Source: Pithys albifrons albifrons
Lineage: Eukaryota > Chordata > Aves > Passeriformes > Thamnophilidae
Reading direction: 5' to 3'
DNA length: 64,000 bases
Assembly: GCF_047495875.1 (NCBI RefSeq)
Contig: NC_092497.1
Span: forward strand, 34,231,375 to 34,295,374
This document shows, one piece after another, positions 35,073 to 49,651 of the stretch. Within the stretch, counting starts at the first letter, position 1; the number at the start of each line of letters is the position of its first letter. A program made the position numbers and the translations under genes. The notes under the pieces were generated by a model, which was not told where the DNA came from, did not search any database, and was given only the letters and a program-made list of their open reading frames with translations.

Positions 35073-35111
35073 ATTCAGAAGAAAAAAGAACCATTCAGAA
35101 GAAAAAAGACC
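35073..35111. repeat. 20-bp tandem duplication, two copies
   Basis: ATTCAGAAGAAAAAAGAACC is followed directly by a copy one base shorter. Confidence 0.8.
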
Positions 35112-38100
35112 TCCCATCTAAGTCATAAAGAGATGCCAGGTTCTTTATTTTAAAATCTTGACTAAAATACTTTTCCTGCTACTCAAGCATCACATAGCAA
35201 ATGACTAAGTGTACCAAGTCAAACAGTTCAAGTAAGAAGTTTGATCATTTATGGTATTAACAGCTGTAGTCTGGCTTTTGGCTGCACTAAAACTCCAGAT
35301 CACTTAGATTTATTATAACTGTTCACAGTACAGCACACCGTGTCTCGTTGTACTTGCAAAATCAATCTTTTTTCCCATCTTCATGGAAGATGTGAGTATT
35401 CTTTTAGTCTCTACCATGGGTACAGGGAAGGAAAATTTTATGTAAAGTCAGTATTGTAAGGAAGATATACTGAGCGTTAGCTCTTTTCCAACTGTAAAAG
35501 AAGTTTCAAGGAAAGCTAGGTTAAAAGTTGCTTTTGAAGTTTTCTGGTTCTTTGTTTTGTTTTGATTTGGTTTGGTTTGGTTTTAATCTTTCTTGGTTCT
35601 TTATTATAGAATTCTTGCTCCCTCTCCTTCCCCCTTTCCTTCACCCAAAACCTACTGATGATTTAATTTCTCAAAAATGATTAAAGGTTTTAGAGAAAGT
35701 TAGGGCACTCCTTAAAAATTGCTACTCCAAAAACCTTAATGATTTTTTTCCTAATTAAAAAGACAAATTAATCACATATTTTAAAGGCATAGAAACCATA
35801 AAGCTATTTCAAATGTTTGCTTCACAAGTGAAAATTAAATGCAGAGCCAATATATAAAAAAACAGATGGAATTAGAAGTGAACAATGCACTGCCTTCTGC
35901 TAAAGTGGCCTTCATGTAAGTTGAAAGTATATACATGTTTCATAACATCTCATAGCATGCAAAACAAGTAGCAGCCAGCAATACTGGAATACATCCCTCA
36001 GTCAGCCCACCTCATTTCTGCTGATCTCATCCATCCATATCTTGGTTTTGGTTTTGTGGATTCTTTTTTTCTTTTAATGCAAAACAGGCTCTGTTATTTA
36101 AATATTTACAATTTTTCACTGTCATTCTTTAATGGCATTCTGAGTAACACGTACAAAGATACTGTGCATCTTATCAAAATTCTTTCAATTTTTTCTCTCT
36201 CCAAAAGTGTTTTGTACAGAAGTTTCAGTGATGGAGGCTCTCATAGGTGTTTTAGCATTTGAAATATTGTTTGTAATATTGATTCCCATTTAAAAGAAAA
36301 GCAGTACTAGGCCCTAATTGACTTACAGGGCAGACCATGTCTGGAAGGCCACGGGTTTTGAACGTATTTGTGTCTGAGGTGGCTTGATACCATATTGCTG
36401 CCTGGTGTTTGGGAAAGTTTGCAGCACTATTCTTCCTCTCACACCAAACACACATACACTGGAATAACATCACCACCGCTGGAGGGGTGCTGCATTCTTC
36501 AGGACCAGTTTTGCTTGGAAATGCAGGGAGGGAAAGGACTTTGTTCTAGTTTTAAACTCCTTGGTTTTCATTTTTGAAGAAACTCATAACTTATCCACTA
36601 AAAAACCAGTGTAGGTTATAACACAACGTCTAATCACCCAGCAGTACAGGCTGAATAACCCCTGCACAGGTTTTGAGGAGAGTGAAAGTACTGTGCATAT
36701 TATCTCCTTTTGTGCATCCACAAGATGTAGGCTTAAGTGGATAGCAACATCTCTGTGGTGTAGAGTATGCAGAGTATGCTGCAGGTAGCGCTCATCAATG
36801 GCAATTGTTGTACACATTTCTAGGAATGGCTGTATAAATATCTTAAAGGGTTGTCCATAAATGTCCTACATTTTCCTTTCTTTCATTTCCTAAGCAATGT
36901 GGCACAGCTCTTCATGAAGTGAATCATGCTGCAAGTTTGGAGCAGGGATTGAAACTGCACTGCACATGTCCCAAATAGACTCAGGTGTAGAGAGGCCAAG
37001 TTTCTGAGATCTCAAGCTGATCATGTGTAAATCCTAGGCATTTGGTGAAGCTAATGTATAGCTTCTTTGCTTGTGTTTGTGAAATCTTTCCTAAATATTG
37101 AAGTGTACTGTGCCTCTGAACATAGAAAGTGTTAAGATATGTATCAGAAAACATGTCCCAAACAACAGCCTATCTCTGAGTAATGCTTCCTTCTTTATAC
37201 AAATGCTCAAAATATCTTAGAGAAGATATTAATGTAATACTTTCAGCTTTACTTTGCATAAAAAATGTCAGGCATATTTCAGAAGCATAATTGTGTGAAT
37301 ATATAACATCCTGTCTAACAGATGTGAATGGTAGCATTATTTTGAATTATATCTGCTTATAATTTGGTTCTCTTTTTTCACCATATTATATGGAAATAAA
37401 TCCTTTTGGTTTATTATTCTCCAAGTTTGTTAATTTTTACTACATTTAAGTTTCACTGAATATCCCAGTGTTTTTCCAGTTTTCACCTACAATTCATGAT
37501 CTTCATAAGTGTTTATCTTAATCTCTTCTTCAAAACAAATTGTTCAAGTGTTCACTTTTTCATATATGTAATATGTCCTCTCCATGCTTAGTTCAGGTGT
37601 AACACACTGAGGTTTTTGGCATATAGCAAGAACTCTAAATGCAACTGAAACAGAGTGAGCCACGTGTTGACTCTGCCTCCTTAAACTCAGCTTTCACTGT
37701 CCATCCAGCACAACTACTTTTCTTTACAGAATTGACTAACTTTCTCATGCACGTTTATCTGAGTATCTTATAGTTGGCTGCTTTTTTCTTTCCTTTTTTT
37801 TTTTTTTGAGGGTAGGGAGAGTGGTCTTTTTTCTTTAATTATAGCTGTATTTTGGTTATGATGCAAATTTATTTCAGATACAGTTCAATAATTCTACTGT
37901 TTAACTGAAGACAGGACTAAACTTATCCCTTACTGAAGTAACCAGGTAAATTTTGAATAAGTGTTTATAAAATTTACCTCTGTAACCACTGCTGCTTCTG
38001 CATGTGAGATTTTAGAGTCAGATTCACAAAATTCTTGCAACAGGGTTGGAAAAAGCAGTGAAACAATTTAGGAAATATTGCTTCTTCCTGCACATAGACA

Positions 38101-41100
38101 TAATGTGAATGAAATGCGTTACATATAAATTATTTATGCGTATTTACTTGCAAAATGGGGGCTCTTCTTTTCTCTCCCCTAGAAGTATTTTCTGTCTTGG
38201 AAATACAGAAGATGAGAGCTTCCCTCTCTCCTCCACCTGCCAGGGCAACAGCATCTTCATGATTTCTACCAAGCTCCCTACCAGCAGCTCCTACTCCAGT
38301 TTCATCTTGCAGTCAACAGTCTTTTGCTCCTCAGGGAGCTCAGCTTTGGCAGTGGAGGCTGCTCAGAGGAGATATGCATGGCTGTCCCCAGCCGGCCCTG
38401 GGGGCACCGCTGCTGCCTGCCAGAGCAACAGCTGCCCTCTGTTCCCAGGAGATCCCCTACTGCTGGGACTCCAGAGTGAATCTCTTGCCAACACTGTTAA
38501 TGAAGACCCAATTTTTTCCTAACACTCTCTCCCTCTCCTTTAAGGGGGGGTTAAAAAAAAAAAAAGTAGAAGAAGAAAACAGTAATGATTTAAAAATCCA
38601 GCTATGTGTATGCAACAGTGCAGATGTAGCTGTTTGGGCTGGATGTTCAAGTAACATCAGTGTTTCTGTTTTGTTTGTCTTCTACCCTGGTAGCCCGTGA
38701 GGACATTAACAGAGATGGTACTGGAGGCACAGCTCTTAAGTCTGTCACTTTCTGTGACAGTGGATGCTGCATTGAAGGGGCTTGTCAGAGGAGAGATAGC
38801 TCTGTGAATTAGTTTGTAACAGTTGGCTGCTTCAGAAAAAGGGAATTTTCTTCATTGCCAGATCCCGCCTCATCAATATTGTATTACTTCCACTCTCCCT
38901 GAGAAGCTGAAGTAGGCATAATACATGTCTACCCATTTGCACAGTACATCAGAGAGTTTTGATGTCATTATACTGCCTAGAATGGAAGTTGCATTAAAAA
39001 TGCTTTAGGAATTAGTTTTTCTGTATCTTTTAAATGTTATTGTGCTGGAAGGAATGATTACAATTAGTAATAGATAACATCAGGTGGAAAATGAGAACTA
39101 ATTTGCTTTTTTTACCTGAAATAAATTAAAGGGGTCTTGTGTCTGAAAAAAGTGCCATGGAGATAGAATGAAAAAATTTCAAATGGAAATAATTTTAAAA
39201 GCTAACAAAATTTAACTAGTTCTCAATTACTGACTTTGTTTAAGTATACTTAATGAATAAAATAATAGTAGTTTTCTTGTTGTTTGTATATATTTTGTTT
39301 GCTATGTGTGGCAGTGTCTTTTTACATGGAGATAAGGTGCATGTTTAATAGATTGTTTCGCATCTGTAGCAGGACAGAGAGCAGATCCTGTGCCTCCTTA
39401 GATTACTGGTTTCTGTGAAAGGAGAAATGGAGACAATGAATTTTGCAGGATCCAGATTTTTCTTATAATTTACTGTAATAGTCCCTTTCAAAACTGTTGT
39501 GTTTCATTTCAGGGGGTAGGAGGCAATGACCTCTAGAAGTAGAAAGAAAATCGAAGCTGATGATTCCCCGAAGAGGTTTTTCAGATTTACTGTCTTTACT
39601 AGGTAATCAGCAGTTCATGTCATCTATCTGAAATATTTCTACCTTAAATAGTAGTACTCTAGAGACTGGAAACATTAATGTTATTTGAATATTATTCTTT
39701 AGTCCTATCACAGACTAAGGATGCAGAGGAGAAAAAAAATTCCTCTGTCCACCCACTTACTTGCTGGTTATTCCTTCGATATATGGGAAAGAAGAAAACA
39801 AAAACCAAAACAAAACAAAAGAGATGATTTCAGAAGTACAGTTAAAACTTTAAAAATGCAATTAATTAAAATTTGGAAATCCAGTTAGCCATTCAAACCA
39901 AATTGATAATTGTAACATATCTTGCATAAGAAAACAACTTATTTTTGTGATTATAGGTTAGGTATGTTCTAATATGTGTATCATCCTATGGCAGATAAAT
40001 TTGAAGCCTTTCTTCTTTAAGGCAGAGCAAAATACTGGACAGAAATAGTGTTATCACCTCAAAGTCCAACAATGTGGGTTTTGCACAAGAGTCTTCATGT
40101 CTGTTACTTCAGTGTGCTGGTCTAGTCAATTTTATTAGTGTTCTCTTCAGATTTTTGCCTTCCAGGAATTTTTTTTTCCCCAGGAAGTTAAAACTTGGAT
40201 TTTATGTGGTTAGTGTTACTTTTAAACTGTCTGGTAGGCTGAGCCAGACCCATGTGGCACTAGCTATGCTTCAGGCTCACTGGTGTTGCTCTTTACATGC
40301 TTGCCTTGTGTCCTGCATGGGTTTCAAACTGTCCAGGGCTATAGATATTAATAAGGCACTTGTCCTGAATGTACTATACAGATTTCTACAAGATCTTATA
40401 TCCAGCTTTGGACAAAGAAAACCAAACCAAGAACAATCAACTGCTCCTTATGATATGTGTGGAAGTACCATCCTGAGTTTTAAATTTTGTATCAGTTTGT
40501 AGATGATATGGAAGGAAAAGTGTTTGGGTTTTTTGTTCCTTTTTTTTTCCTATGGATACCATAATTTTTCCAGGTCATAGACACTTTTTCAAGGCAGCCA
40601 CCAGTAAAACTTATTATTGTTAGACTGTAATTTACAGCAGTGAGAAGAACAAAAAGAGAAATAACAGGAGTAGCAGCTTCTGCCTCACATTCAGTTTGGA
40701 GCATTACAGAACTTTCTTCAACTGCCAGGTTCTGACCAACTTCTTCCTATCTGGTTTTCTCTCATATAGTACTTATAAATCAGTTTTAATCAAAATTATC
40801 AGTCTTTGAATGTGGTGTGGGTGTATGAAAGTTCTGTGATACAGAAAACATGATATTTCTGTATGAATATGTACAAATACACACAAATACACACATATAT
40901 GAAACATTGCAAAAAGCAGACTACATCAGTGTCTGGGTGTAGAACATAGCAAAGTGCCAAACACAATTTACTTGCTTTTCTTATCTTTCCCTGATCTCCC
41001 ATGACCCACAAAGCTGAAGAATTTACTTAGGACTGTATGTACCAACATATGGAACCATTGTTTGGCTGTTTGTCTAATTTGTCTTAAAATAGCATTGAAT

Positions 41101-44100
41101 AAAATGCCTTCATCCCCAAGCTATAGCCAGTATTCTGTCATGTTGGTGCATACACAACTGTGTTGATCACTTTGGTCATAATCACATTCCCAAGAGGAAC
41201 TGGTATATTAATTATTTTCTACCCATAAAGAAAAATCTCAAGCTGCTGGAGTTCAGAGGTTGTTCCCACTAGACTCAATTCTCAAGGATAACTTAATTGC
41301 CTATGCAAAATTTGTGATGGCAGAAATTCATTTCCATTCTATGCCTAACAAAAATTCAGTTCCTTCTTGCATTTGCAAAATGTGGGAGCAAAAAACTAAG
41401 AATTTTTTTCATTGGCTAGCCACGTGACATTTGTCTGAGTTTTTTTAATCCTAAATGACAGGGGAAAAACAGAGTGGAGCATAAAGACTTGAACTGTGTC
41501 TAAGTTGCTGGATTTTGGGCTTTTCTGTTGAACTGGTTAAGCTCAATAGACCTCATGCAGTTGAAAATGAACCATTTCACTGTTATAAGCAAGACCTGAA
41601 ATATGAACTGAAAATATCACAATAAAGAACTGAAAGTTGTTTTCTAGTAAACATTAACAGCTAAATCTTACTTTCTTCTATTATGTTATTCAAAACCAGA
41701 AAGGAAAAAAAAATTCCTGGAGTAAATTATAGCTTCTTTCCAGTAGTGAATCAGTAGAACATTTATTGTTTATTTGCTCTACATGAACAATGTTGCATAA
41801 GGCACAAAACAGTCTGTGCTTCAAAGAACATTTTAGTCTAACAACAGAGATATTGAGTAGGTAAAACATGCCAAAGTCCTCAACAGCAGATAATTGCTGT
41901 TTCTCATGAAATTTCTAATTAATATAATTTATTCACTCTTTCTGGGTTCATTCAAAAAGGTCTTGACTAAATACTCACTGAGACAATAGTCCAGTTACTA
42001 AGTTGTATGAAAATATACTTAATATGTGAAACGGCTAGTGGCAGGATTTTCATGTGGCATCATCAGATTAATGAGTGGAGAACTTCTTCTTACTTGCTTT
42101 ACTCAAAGTACAAGACCATTCTTTGTACAGGAAGAGGTAATATTTTTCCCTACTGGAAACAGCAATTGGTATTGAATGTGTAATAAATTTCAACAGTACC
42201 TTCTTGCTATAACTTTCTCTTTCACACCTGCACTGTGTGAAACTAAGAATATTGTTTGAAAACAACAAGACTGTCTGTTGGCTTCCTGGGGATATAGATG
42301 TTTGGATACTAATCTGAAACAGAATCTTTCTACCTGCCTTGAGAATCTAGGCTCTGTTAGACAGAGATGTGGAACTCTTGCAGCTGCATTCAAGGTAAAG
42401 ATTTTTTAAATAGCAAAGCTTTCTCTGTGACATCAAGAGTTCTAAAAAAAATCCGTACCAACCCACAAACCTAGTGTTTGTTCATTTGGGTGCCCAAATT
42501 AAAATGTATGTTGTCATGAATCTGTCTCTAGCAGACAGACAACGCACCTGCTGATTTACAAGTTTTGTGAAAATTGATTATCTGCAAAGCCCTCAGCCAT
42601 CCACAAAGGTAGGTGCAAAAAATCCTTAGTATAGTCTGTTTCTCCATTTGTAGTCTTGTTCAGGAGAGAAGAAAATGGGTATCTACTGATTTTTATAAAC
42701 AGTTCTTGTGCATACAACAGGAAAATAGCTGTGTACTAAAAGGCTGAATTTTCCTGTAATTGGAATTTACTGAACATTGTTTTTCAAATTCCATTACAAT
42801 TTCTTCACAATAAATTTTTCATTGCTTTGCATTTTCCTACTGATATAGTGAAAGCTATCCTTGCCTGCAGGTGTCAAAATGTCTTCTGTCTTTCGACTTG
42901 AAAAATTTTAGAACTCTAAGAATTAGAAGTGAGAAGTAGCTTCAAAAGGGTACTGAAAACCAGCAGTAACTAATGATTAGCAGGGATGTGACAGAGTCTA
43001 TTCCAAGCACTAGTGAGTTTCTGCCAGTGCAGCTTCCCCACGCTTCAGCTGAGAGTATGGAATGGTGGAGTTTGGACCTGGAATACTGCTTCAGATTTTA
43101 AAAAATAAATAATAATATTATAATAGTACCAGAAAGCTGGACTGAGTTCTATCCATCGTGCCAAGACTAAGAAAGTAATTTTTTCACATATATGCGAATG
43201 CTATTCTGGGTTCTCACCTTACTCTCTTAGCCAAGATTCATAACACAGTGATTGATAGTGCTGTGATGGAGGGACAGCTTCAGTTTCATCTAGCATGAAA
43301 GAGAGAACACTGTAGTAGTGCAGACACAGTAATTGACATCAACTTAAGTGATAACCATGTGCATAAGGCTTGTTATGAATGCATGAAAACTTGATGGATC
43401 TGATATTGGTCACTAGATTTTATGATGTTCTACAGGAGTTCACTGACAGGACAAGTAAATTCTTTAGCTCAGGTAGTCAAAATGTAGCCTACTTAGGCCA
43501 TGCCTTCTCAGCATGGGAAATGGGAAAGTGCTAACTATGCTAATGATGTATACTTAGTTCTAATTTTGTTCTTTTATGGCTTTTTTTTATGAGGGTGATT
43601 GCAATAATCAGTTTTTTCTTTGAGAAAAATATTGCTCCTCATGTCTATTTATTTGAAATTTTTTTAATCAGGAGAAGTAGAGATAACAACGCATGGATGT
43701 TTTTTTCTTCCTGAAAATAAGAGGTACTATAAATTGCCCTTCAGAAGTAGCAAAATATCTTTTAAGAGGTACTTTTTAAATAGGAAATATCTTGTGCTTA
43801 GGCATTGTGCATTTTACTTGAAGTCAGTTAAAAGTACTTTGCTTTACATAAAGCCATTCTTTATTACATTCTTGATAGGATTAAAATCAGATGTAAGCAA
43901 CAGAAGTATTAAATTAATTGTATTCTGTTTTAGCATGATGTTAGTTGGAAAGCCAGTGCTTGTGAATCAAAATCTTTATACATCCACAGATCCTACTACT
44001 TTTCCAATTCTGTTTCATGCTTCCTAATATCAAATAAAGAAGTCCAAAATCAATATAGCTTTAGAAGCTCGCAGTGAAAAATATTTAATGCACTAAATAC

Positions 44101-46738
44101 AAGTATACTCATATGTAGAAACAGCAAATGTATGTTATATCTCCTCCAATAGCCATTTCAGTAATTTCTGAATCCAGCTTAGCAGTTCAGTTCATGTCAC
44201 ATCTCAGTTTATTGCTTAAATTTTAACACAGAGAAGCTTTCTCATGGTCTGTTTATGACTCTCATTTCCATAATTGGTAGGCGTGTAAAGTTTATTTAAA
44301 AATAAATTCCACGTTACCCACTAAAATTAATAAATCCTCAAAGTGCAACATATGGCGAATTCCATCTTGTGTTCAGTCAGAAAGAGATGAGAGGTACGCT
44401 GAACACAGTTAGCAAATAGATGATGACTCATATGCACATAGTTTTATTTGTGAGAGACAGTTATCAAACACAAAATTTGCTTTCCTTTAGAGGGACAGAT
44501 GGGATATTTAGCACTCAGATTCCCTTTATTTCTATAATAGTGTTTTTAAATAAAGAAGACATGACCTCTTCTGAGCTGACACACAACGCAACGCTGTGAT
44601 CCAGTGCAAAAGTCACACATAAAGTTGGAGATGGATACTTTGGTACATCATCCTTATGTCTGAGTAATCTTTTTAACACTGCAACACAGGTATAAATGAA
44701 CAAGTCTTACAGACAGTTTTCTATAGAAATAACTGTGTCAAGGTACCTCTTACTACAGATCTATAAAGAAATGGAAAGGATGTGTATGATTTGGGATGCT
44801 TGATTTGACTGGTGGCGGTGTCTTTTCATGTTTTCCACTTGTTGGGATCCTGTAAGAGATAGGAAACACAAAAAAGGGCAGTAAACACACCATCTATGGC
44901 AGTATCCTGCAGTTTCTACTGTTTCGTTCTTTATGGATATAAGAAATTGGTTCTATTTTTCTTTGTTTTTTCTTTTGGTTTTTATTTCACTCCTATTTTT
45001 TTTGTTCTCTATTTTTTGTTTCATTATTGTTGCTTCCAGTGTTTTATTAGCAAGCAAATCTCATTGCCCAGGAGTTTGAAGATTCAAACTGACAGAATTT
45101 ACATGTGTTCTCAATGGAAGCATGTCATTATAGGAAATCTCTGCTGTTCCATTAGAAAGAAAAATCAGTCTTGGCTGATTTTAGGGAAAAAAGCTGGTCA
45201 AACTATTAGTGATAAACAGACTGTTCAACTACTTGGGACTTTTGTGTATGTATGTTTTTATAGGTAAGGCAATTATTTGCATATATCAAATGCATTGACT
45301 GTACTAAGGCAGATAATATCTATAAGACTGCTTTGTAATGCTGCATAGGAAATTATACGTTTACAAATATAACAGAATTTCTGTACTTTGAGAGAAGAGA
45401 AAGTGAATAAACAGGAAATGGAGAAGTTCAAATTACTGAGTCTTGAATTCACAGAAGACCAATGTGAGTAGGATATATTAATATTTTCATTTCAGAGCCA
45501 TCATTGAGACATTGCTCTCAGAAAAGTAGGGCTAGTGGTATTTTGGAAAGACAATTAAATAGAATTTTCTGTTGAAATGAAAAATAGAAGGTAACAGACT
45601 TATAATATATATTTGTTATTTCTATATGTTAGGTCCATAACAAAACCAGTAGTCAGATCCACCTGTTTCCCTTAACCTCTGACTTCCTGTCCATTTTTCA
45701 TGGTTTTAGCTGTAATGAGTTTGGTCACTTACCCTACACAAAACCTTGTCATTCACCAAAGTGTTTAAACCCAGTCATCACCACTGCTGCGTAATACTTG
45801 CACTGTGTTTTCTAGGAAAGGCTTGGTCATATTTTAGGCCATAGCTATAGTTAATTGCTCATTGTTCAATGTGTTTGCCATAAGCAGGAAGTAGAAGATA
45901 CCGAATGCTGAAGGACAACTCTGACTATTTGAGAAACAATGCTAACCAAAGTTGAGTTTTGTCTTTATATCTAGTACATCTGTTAATGCTTTGAAATGAA
46001 CTGTGAGCTTTTGACATGAAGAAAATCATTACAGAGTTATAGCTTCATGTCCATTCTTTATGCTTATTGATAATAATTCTTTTCTTGCAGGAAGGATGTG
46101 GTAAGTAGGAAGCTGTGTGATTCTAACAGATTAACACTGTTCAAGTCAGTTTGCCTGGAAATGTCTGCAGTACCACCAAAAGCCTTTTCCATTTTAAAAT
46201 ACCAGAGCTAAGGCTAAGAGAAAACAAAAGGAAAAGGTTGTCTTCATGTACCCTTTCCGGAGACAGATCAGGCCCTATGATGAGTGGTTTCCTTGTCAGT
46301 TATTTGGCATGTAGATTGCCATACACACAGATGCATGCAGAAGAGCATCCCCTGCCCAGGGAACAGTTAGAAATGGGGTTTACAAGAAGACAAGGCATCC
46401 TACACTGATCAAGCACAGTACACATATCCCACAAGTGTACTGTCAAGCCTTGTTTGCATATCAGTGGCCCCTTTTATCTCTTTTTTTTCTGTCTGTGCTG
46501 CATGGTATTTTGACTGTCCTCCATGCTTATTTCTCTCCCATCCACCATGAGCCTTCCTGATTCTTACCCTGAACATCTTTTACAAGCCTAAAACACTCTT
46601 CCCAACATATAATTAGTTGGTCAGAGCCCCACAGGATCTCTGAGGATGCAGTGACAGTGGACTCCAGGATTACTGGTAGGGCAGTCTGACCTCCTGCTCT
46701 CTCAGGGACCCCAGTCAGGGGCTCTTGAAGGAGTGACC

Positions 46739-46742
<4 letters not shown>

Positions 46743-46783
<41 letters not shown>
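46743..46783. repeat. AC dinucleotide microsatellite
   Basis: An uninterrupted run of about 20 AC units. Confidence 0.97.
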
Positions 46784-46785
<2 letters not shown>

Positions 46786-47409
46786 ATTTTTCCCTTGTGT
46801 TCTTTGTGTTTGTGCAGACCAGACACAGAAGGGAAATCTGGATTCTTTAGACAAAATACTCAGCTAAACAATGGACTCCTAGCATGCAAGGTGCTTTAAA
46901 AATGTGTGAAAACTAAGGCTTGAGGTAGAGAGGGGTAGGTAGTTCTTGATCCTGAAAGGAAGAAGGGGACTCACTACTGCTCAGGGAATACGTGCTGCTG
47001 ATTAACAATTCAAAACTCTTCTGAAACAGAAATCCTCAACTTAATGGGAAATCACTGTAGAAATTTTCTCAGAGAAGTTCTCCAATAAGGTCCAGTAAGT
47101 AGATGTTGATAAATCTCAAAAAAACTCTAAAGTGGCATGGTGACTGTTATGTTTTCAATAGATTTTAATGAAGTGACTAAAATTGAATATGGTAGAGATT
47201 TTGATTTTCAATACTCACGTATTTGGTTTGATGATCATCAGACTACAAAAAAGCCCCAAACAATATTTGATGAAACATTTTATTTCTAATCGTAAATATT
47301 TACCCTTACTAAAACTGGGATCCTTTTCTTGTGTGTTACTTACAGAATAGTACAGTAATAGTACTGAAAAGAGGATTGAAAGAGTCCTTAAAAGTACTAC
47401 TGTAGTAGA

Positions 47410-47645
47410 AGTAGGGTAGTTTTATATTAGACATAAGCAAGGCTTTACTGTGTGGATGGTGAGGGACTGGCACAAGTTGCTGAGAGAAACTATGGATGCC
47501 CCATCCCTTGAAGTGTTCAAGGCCAGGCTGGATGGAGCTTTGAGCTGGTCTAGTGGAATGTGTCTCTGACCATGGCAGTGGCATTGGAACTAGAGGATTT
47601 TCAAGGTCCCTTTCAAACCAAACCATTCTGTGCTACTATACAATT
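47410..47645 (+). mobile_element. CR1 LINE 3' end fragment
   Basis: The plus strand reads as a CR1 3' end: TTTTATATTAGACATAAGCAAG, GATGCCCCATCCCTTGAAG, TTCAAGGCCAGGCTGGATGG, and a terminal CCATTCTGTGCTACTATA that stands for the octamer tail. It is strongly 5'-truncated and non-coding. Confidence 0.8.
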
Positions 47646-49651
47646 ACAAAAATAACATTTATTTCCTTATATAGGTTATATGTGTATTGGTCACAGTATT
47701 TTTACAGTGCTTCCCAGCCACAGGTCTATTTTATTAGTTCTTAACATCTTCTAGGGATGAAAAATTGTACTTTCATTTTACTAGTGATTTTCACATTAAG
47801 AAATTGAGGTAAAATCCAGGAAGAATTTAAGTAAGATTATTCAGGAATTTGCTGGCAGAGCAGCAGTTTCAACCTCCAGTCATCCCTCTGAAGGTTAGCC
47901 ATTCTATATCTTACAAATAGTGATGGAAATAGTGATGGAAACCACCAAAATTTCCTTTTGCCAGAAACACACTGTTAACGTAATAAGGTTTAAGTCAAGA
48001 GTGACATTCAGTGGTCAGAACCACTTTATTTCCAAGACTCTTCAATCCTCTGGCCAAGCAACAGTAATGCAAGTATAAACTAGATTAATTTGCCCTTTTT
48101 ATTTTTTTTCAGCATCTTCTGTGAAAAGTGGGTTTTGAAAAATGTCTGCTGCTCAAAAAAATTGTTCAGTAAATGATGCCTACGAAAGCATTTTGGCATC
48201 AGGACTGCTTTCAGATTCCTTAGTTGCATTTATTGCTTTATGTCTCTGCTGATTATAATTTATAGACTGTATTTTTGGATTGATGATCAAAGCCTCACAA
48301 TTCTAAGATCCTTTTACTGGCTGTCTCAGACCTGCTGGAAGTTTGCAGAATAAGATCAATAAGTGTGTCTGTACACATCTTTATGTGCATATTCCAGTAG
48401 TCCTACTGATCTTTTATGCTTCACTCTTTCCATTTTATGATACACTTTAGGAGCAAACATTCACCTAAGGAAGACTGAAACATGTGACTGGAAGAGATGA
48501 CATACATCCACAGTAAATCCACTCTGCTGCGGGCGAGCATACTGTCTAAACTCCTTCTGCAATGTCTCACAGAATGGACATCCACAAAGAAAGAATAGAA
48601 ATATAGGTCTGTCAAATAAGCTATGTACCCATCTAACTAATTCTTTCTTTTAAACAGATCTAGTCATTGCCATATGTATCTCCGAGGATCTCAGTGTTTT
48701 TTCCCTTATCAAAATGAGCAGATCTCCGCAAGTCACATAGCAAAATGTGCTTCTCAAATAATATTAAAATCAGGCAAGGTGAGGAGAATAGGGGAATACA
48801 GGGGGGATATGACTTAACAATAAATTCTATGTTACACATTGATAGTAATCTTGTATCTCTTCAGAGTAAACTGATGACAAAAATTGTGTGTAGTAAGAGA
48901 GGAAAGTGTTATAGAAGTGGAAAATAGGAATTCTGATGCGGTTAGAGAAAGAGAAAAGCTGATATTAACTCTCCCAATGATGCATTTAAAGCTTTTGTAT
49001 GTGCTTTTTTATTTCATTCTCAATATGACAGTTACATTTCATGTCTTTTCATTCTTTGTCCCACAGCTGCTAATTAGTGTGTAAATTATTACCAGTCTGA
49101 CCCCACAAACTTAACTGATAAGTACTCCTGTTAAAGAAAGTATCTGGCAAGTTAATATTTCACTTTGTTTCTAATCAATTAACAAAAGATCAGTCAATTA
49201 ACTAGGTCTGGACTAAAAGATAGCTGTGGAAAGTGATTTAAATAAGTTCTTTTGTTTTAGCATTTAAGTGTCTGATCTGAAATGAAATTACATTTCAAAG
49301 AGATTACATGAATTTATTTTAAGGTAAGAGGTGTCTCTATTCAAGAAATTACTTTGCTAAAAAACCTATTGTTTCAATTAGGTGTGTAGAAAATCATTCT
49401 GCTAGGCAAAATTAGCAGATAAATATAATAAATTCAATTTTTACAATAGCAGTGAAGTCAAATTCTTCTTATAAACATAAGTCTAAGCTTAGACATCACA
49501 TTCACAATATGTAAATTCATATTCAGATGGTGCAGGTAAGGGATTTTTGTATCATATCGTTCTAGGGGGGTTGTTACACATTTTAAAGTTGGGGTTTTTT
49601 TAACTTAATTGAAAGGAGTTTATTGTGGTGATTACCAGAACAGCTGGAAGG
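47646..49651. other. Anonymous AT-rich sequence
   Basis: No gene or confident repeat seen. A short duplication (ATAGTGATGGAA twice) lies near 47920-47941. Confidence 0.45.

Larger units (their letters stand above)
34763..47409. other. Long anonymous AT-rich stretch
   Basis: No gene, RNA gene or large repeat that I can name. There is a two-copy duplication at 35073-35111, a TTTGG-type run near 35553-35583, a locally GC-richer patch at 38150-38480 and an AC microsatellite at 46743-46783. Open frames of 120-142 codons (38109-38522, 40074-40502, 44896-45267) have no family resemblance and are about what chance allows in this much DNA. Confidence 0.45.

Noticed and set aside
38109..38522. 137-codon plus frame in a GC-richer patch, overlapping a 108-codon frame
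   Set aside because: Overlapping frames and low-complexity Ser/Pro composition point to reduced stop frequency from GC content, not coding.
40074..40502. 142-codon plus-strand open frame
   Set aside because: No recognisable domain, no start context or neighbouring splice pattern, and one frame of this length is within chance for 64 kb read in six frames.
44896..45267. 123-codon plus-strand frame rich in Phe, Tyr and Cys
   Set aside because: It is a T-rich low-complexity stretch in which stop codons are rare. It only mimics a membrane protein.
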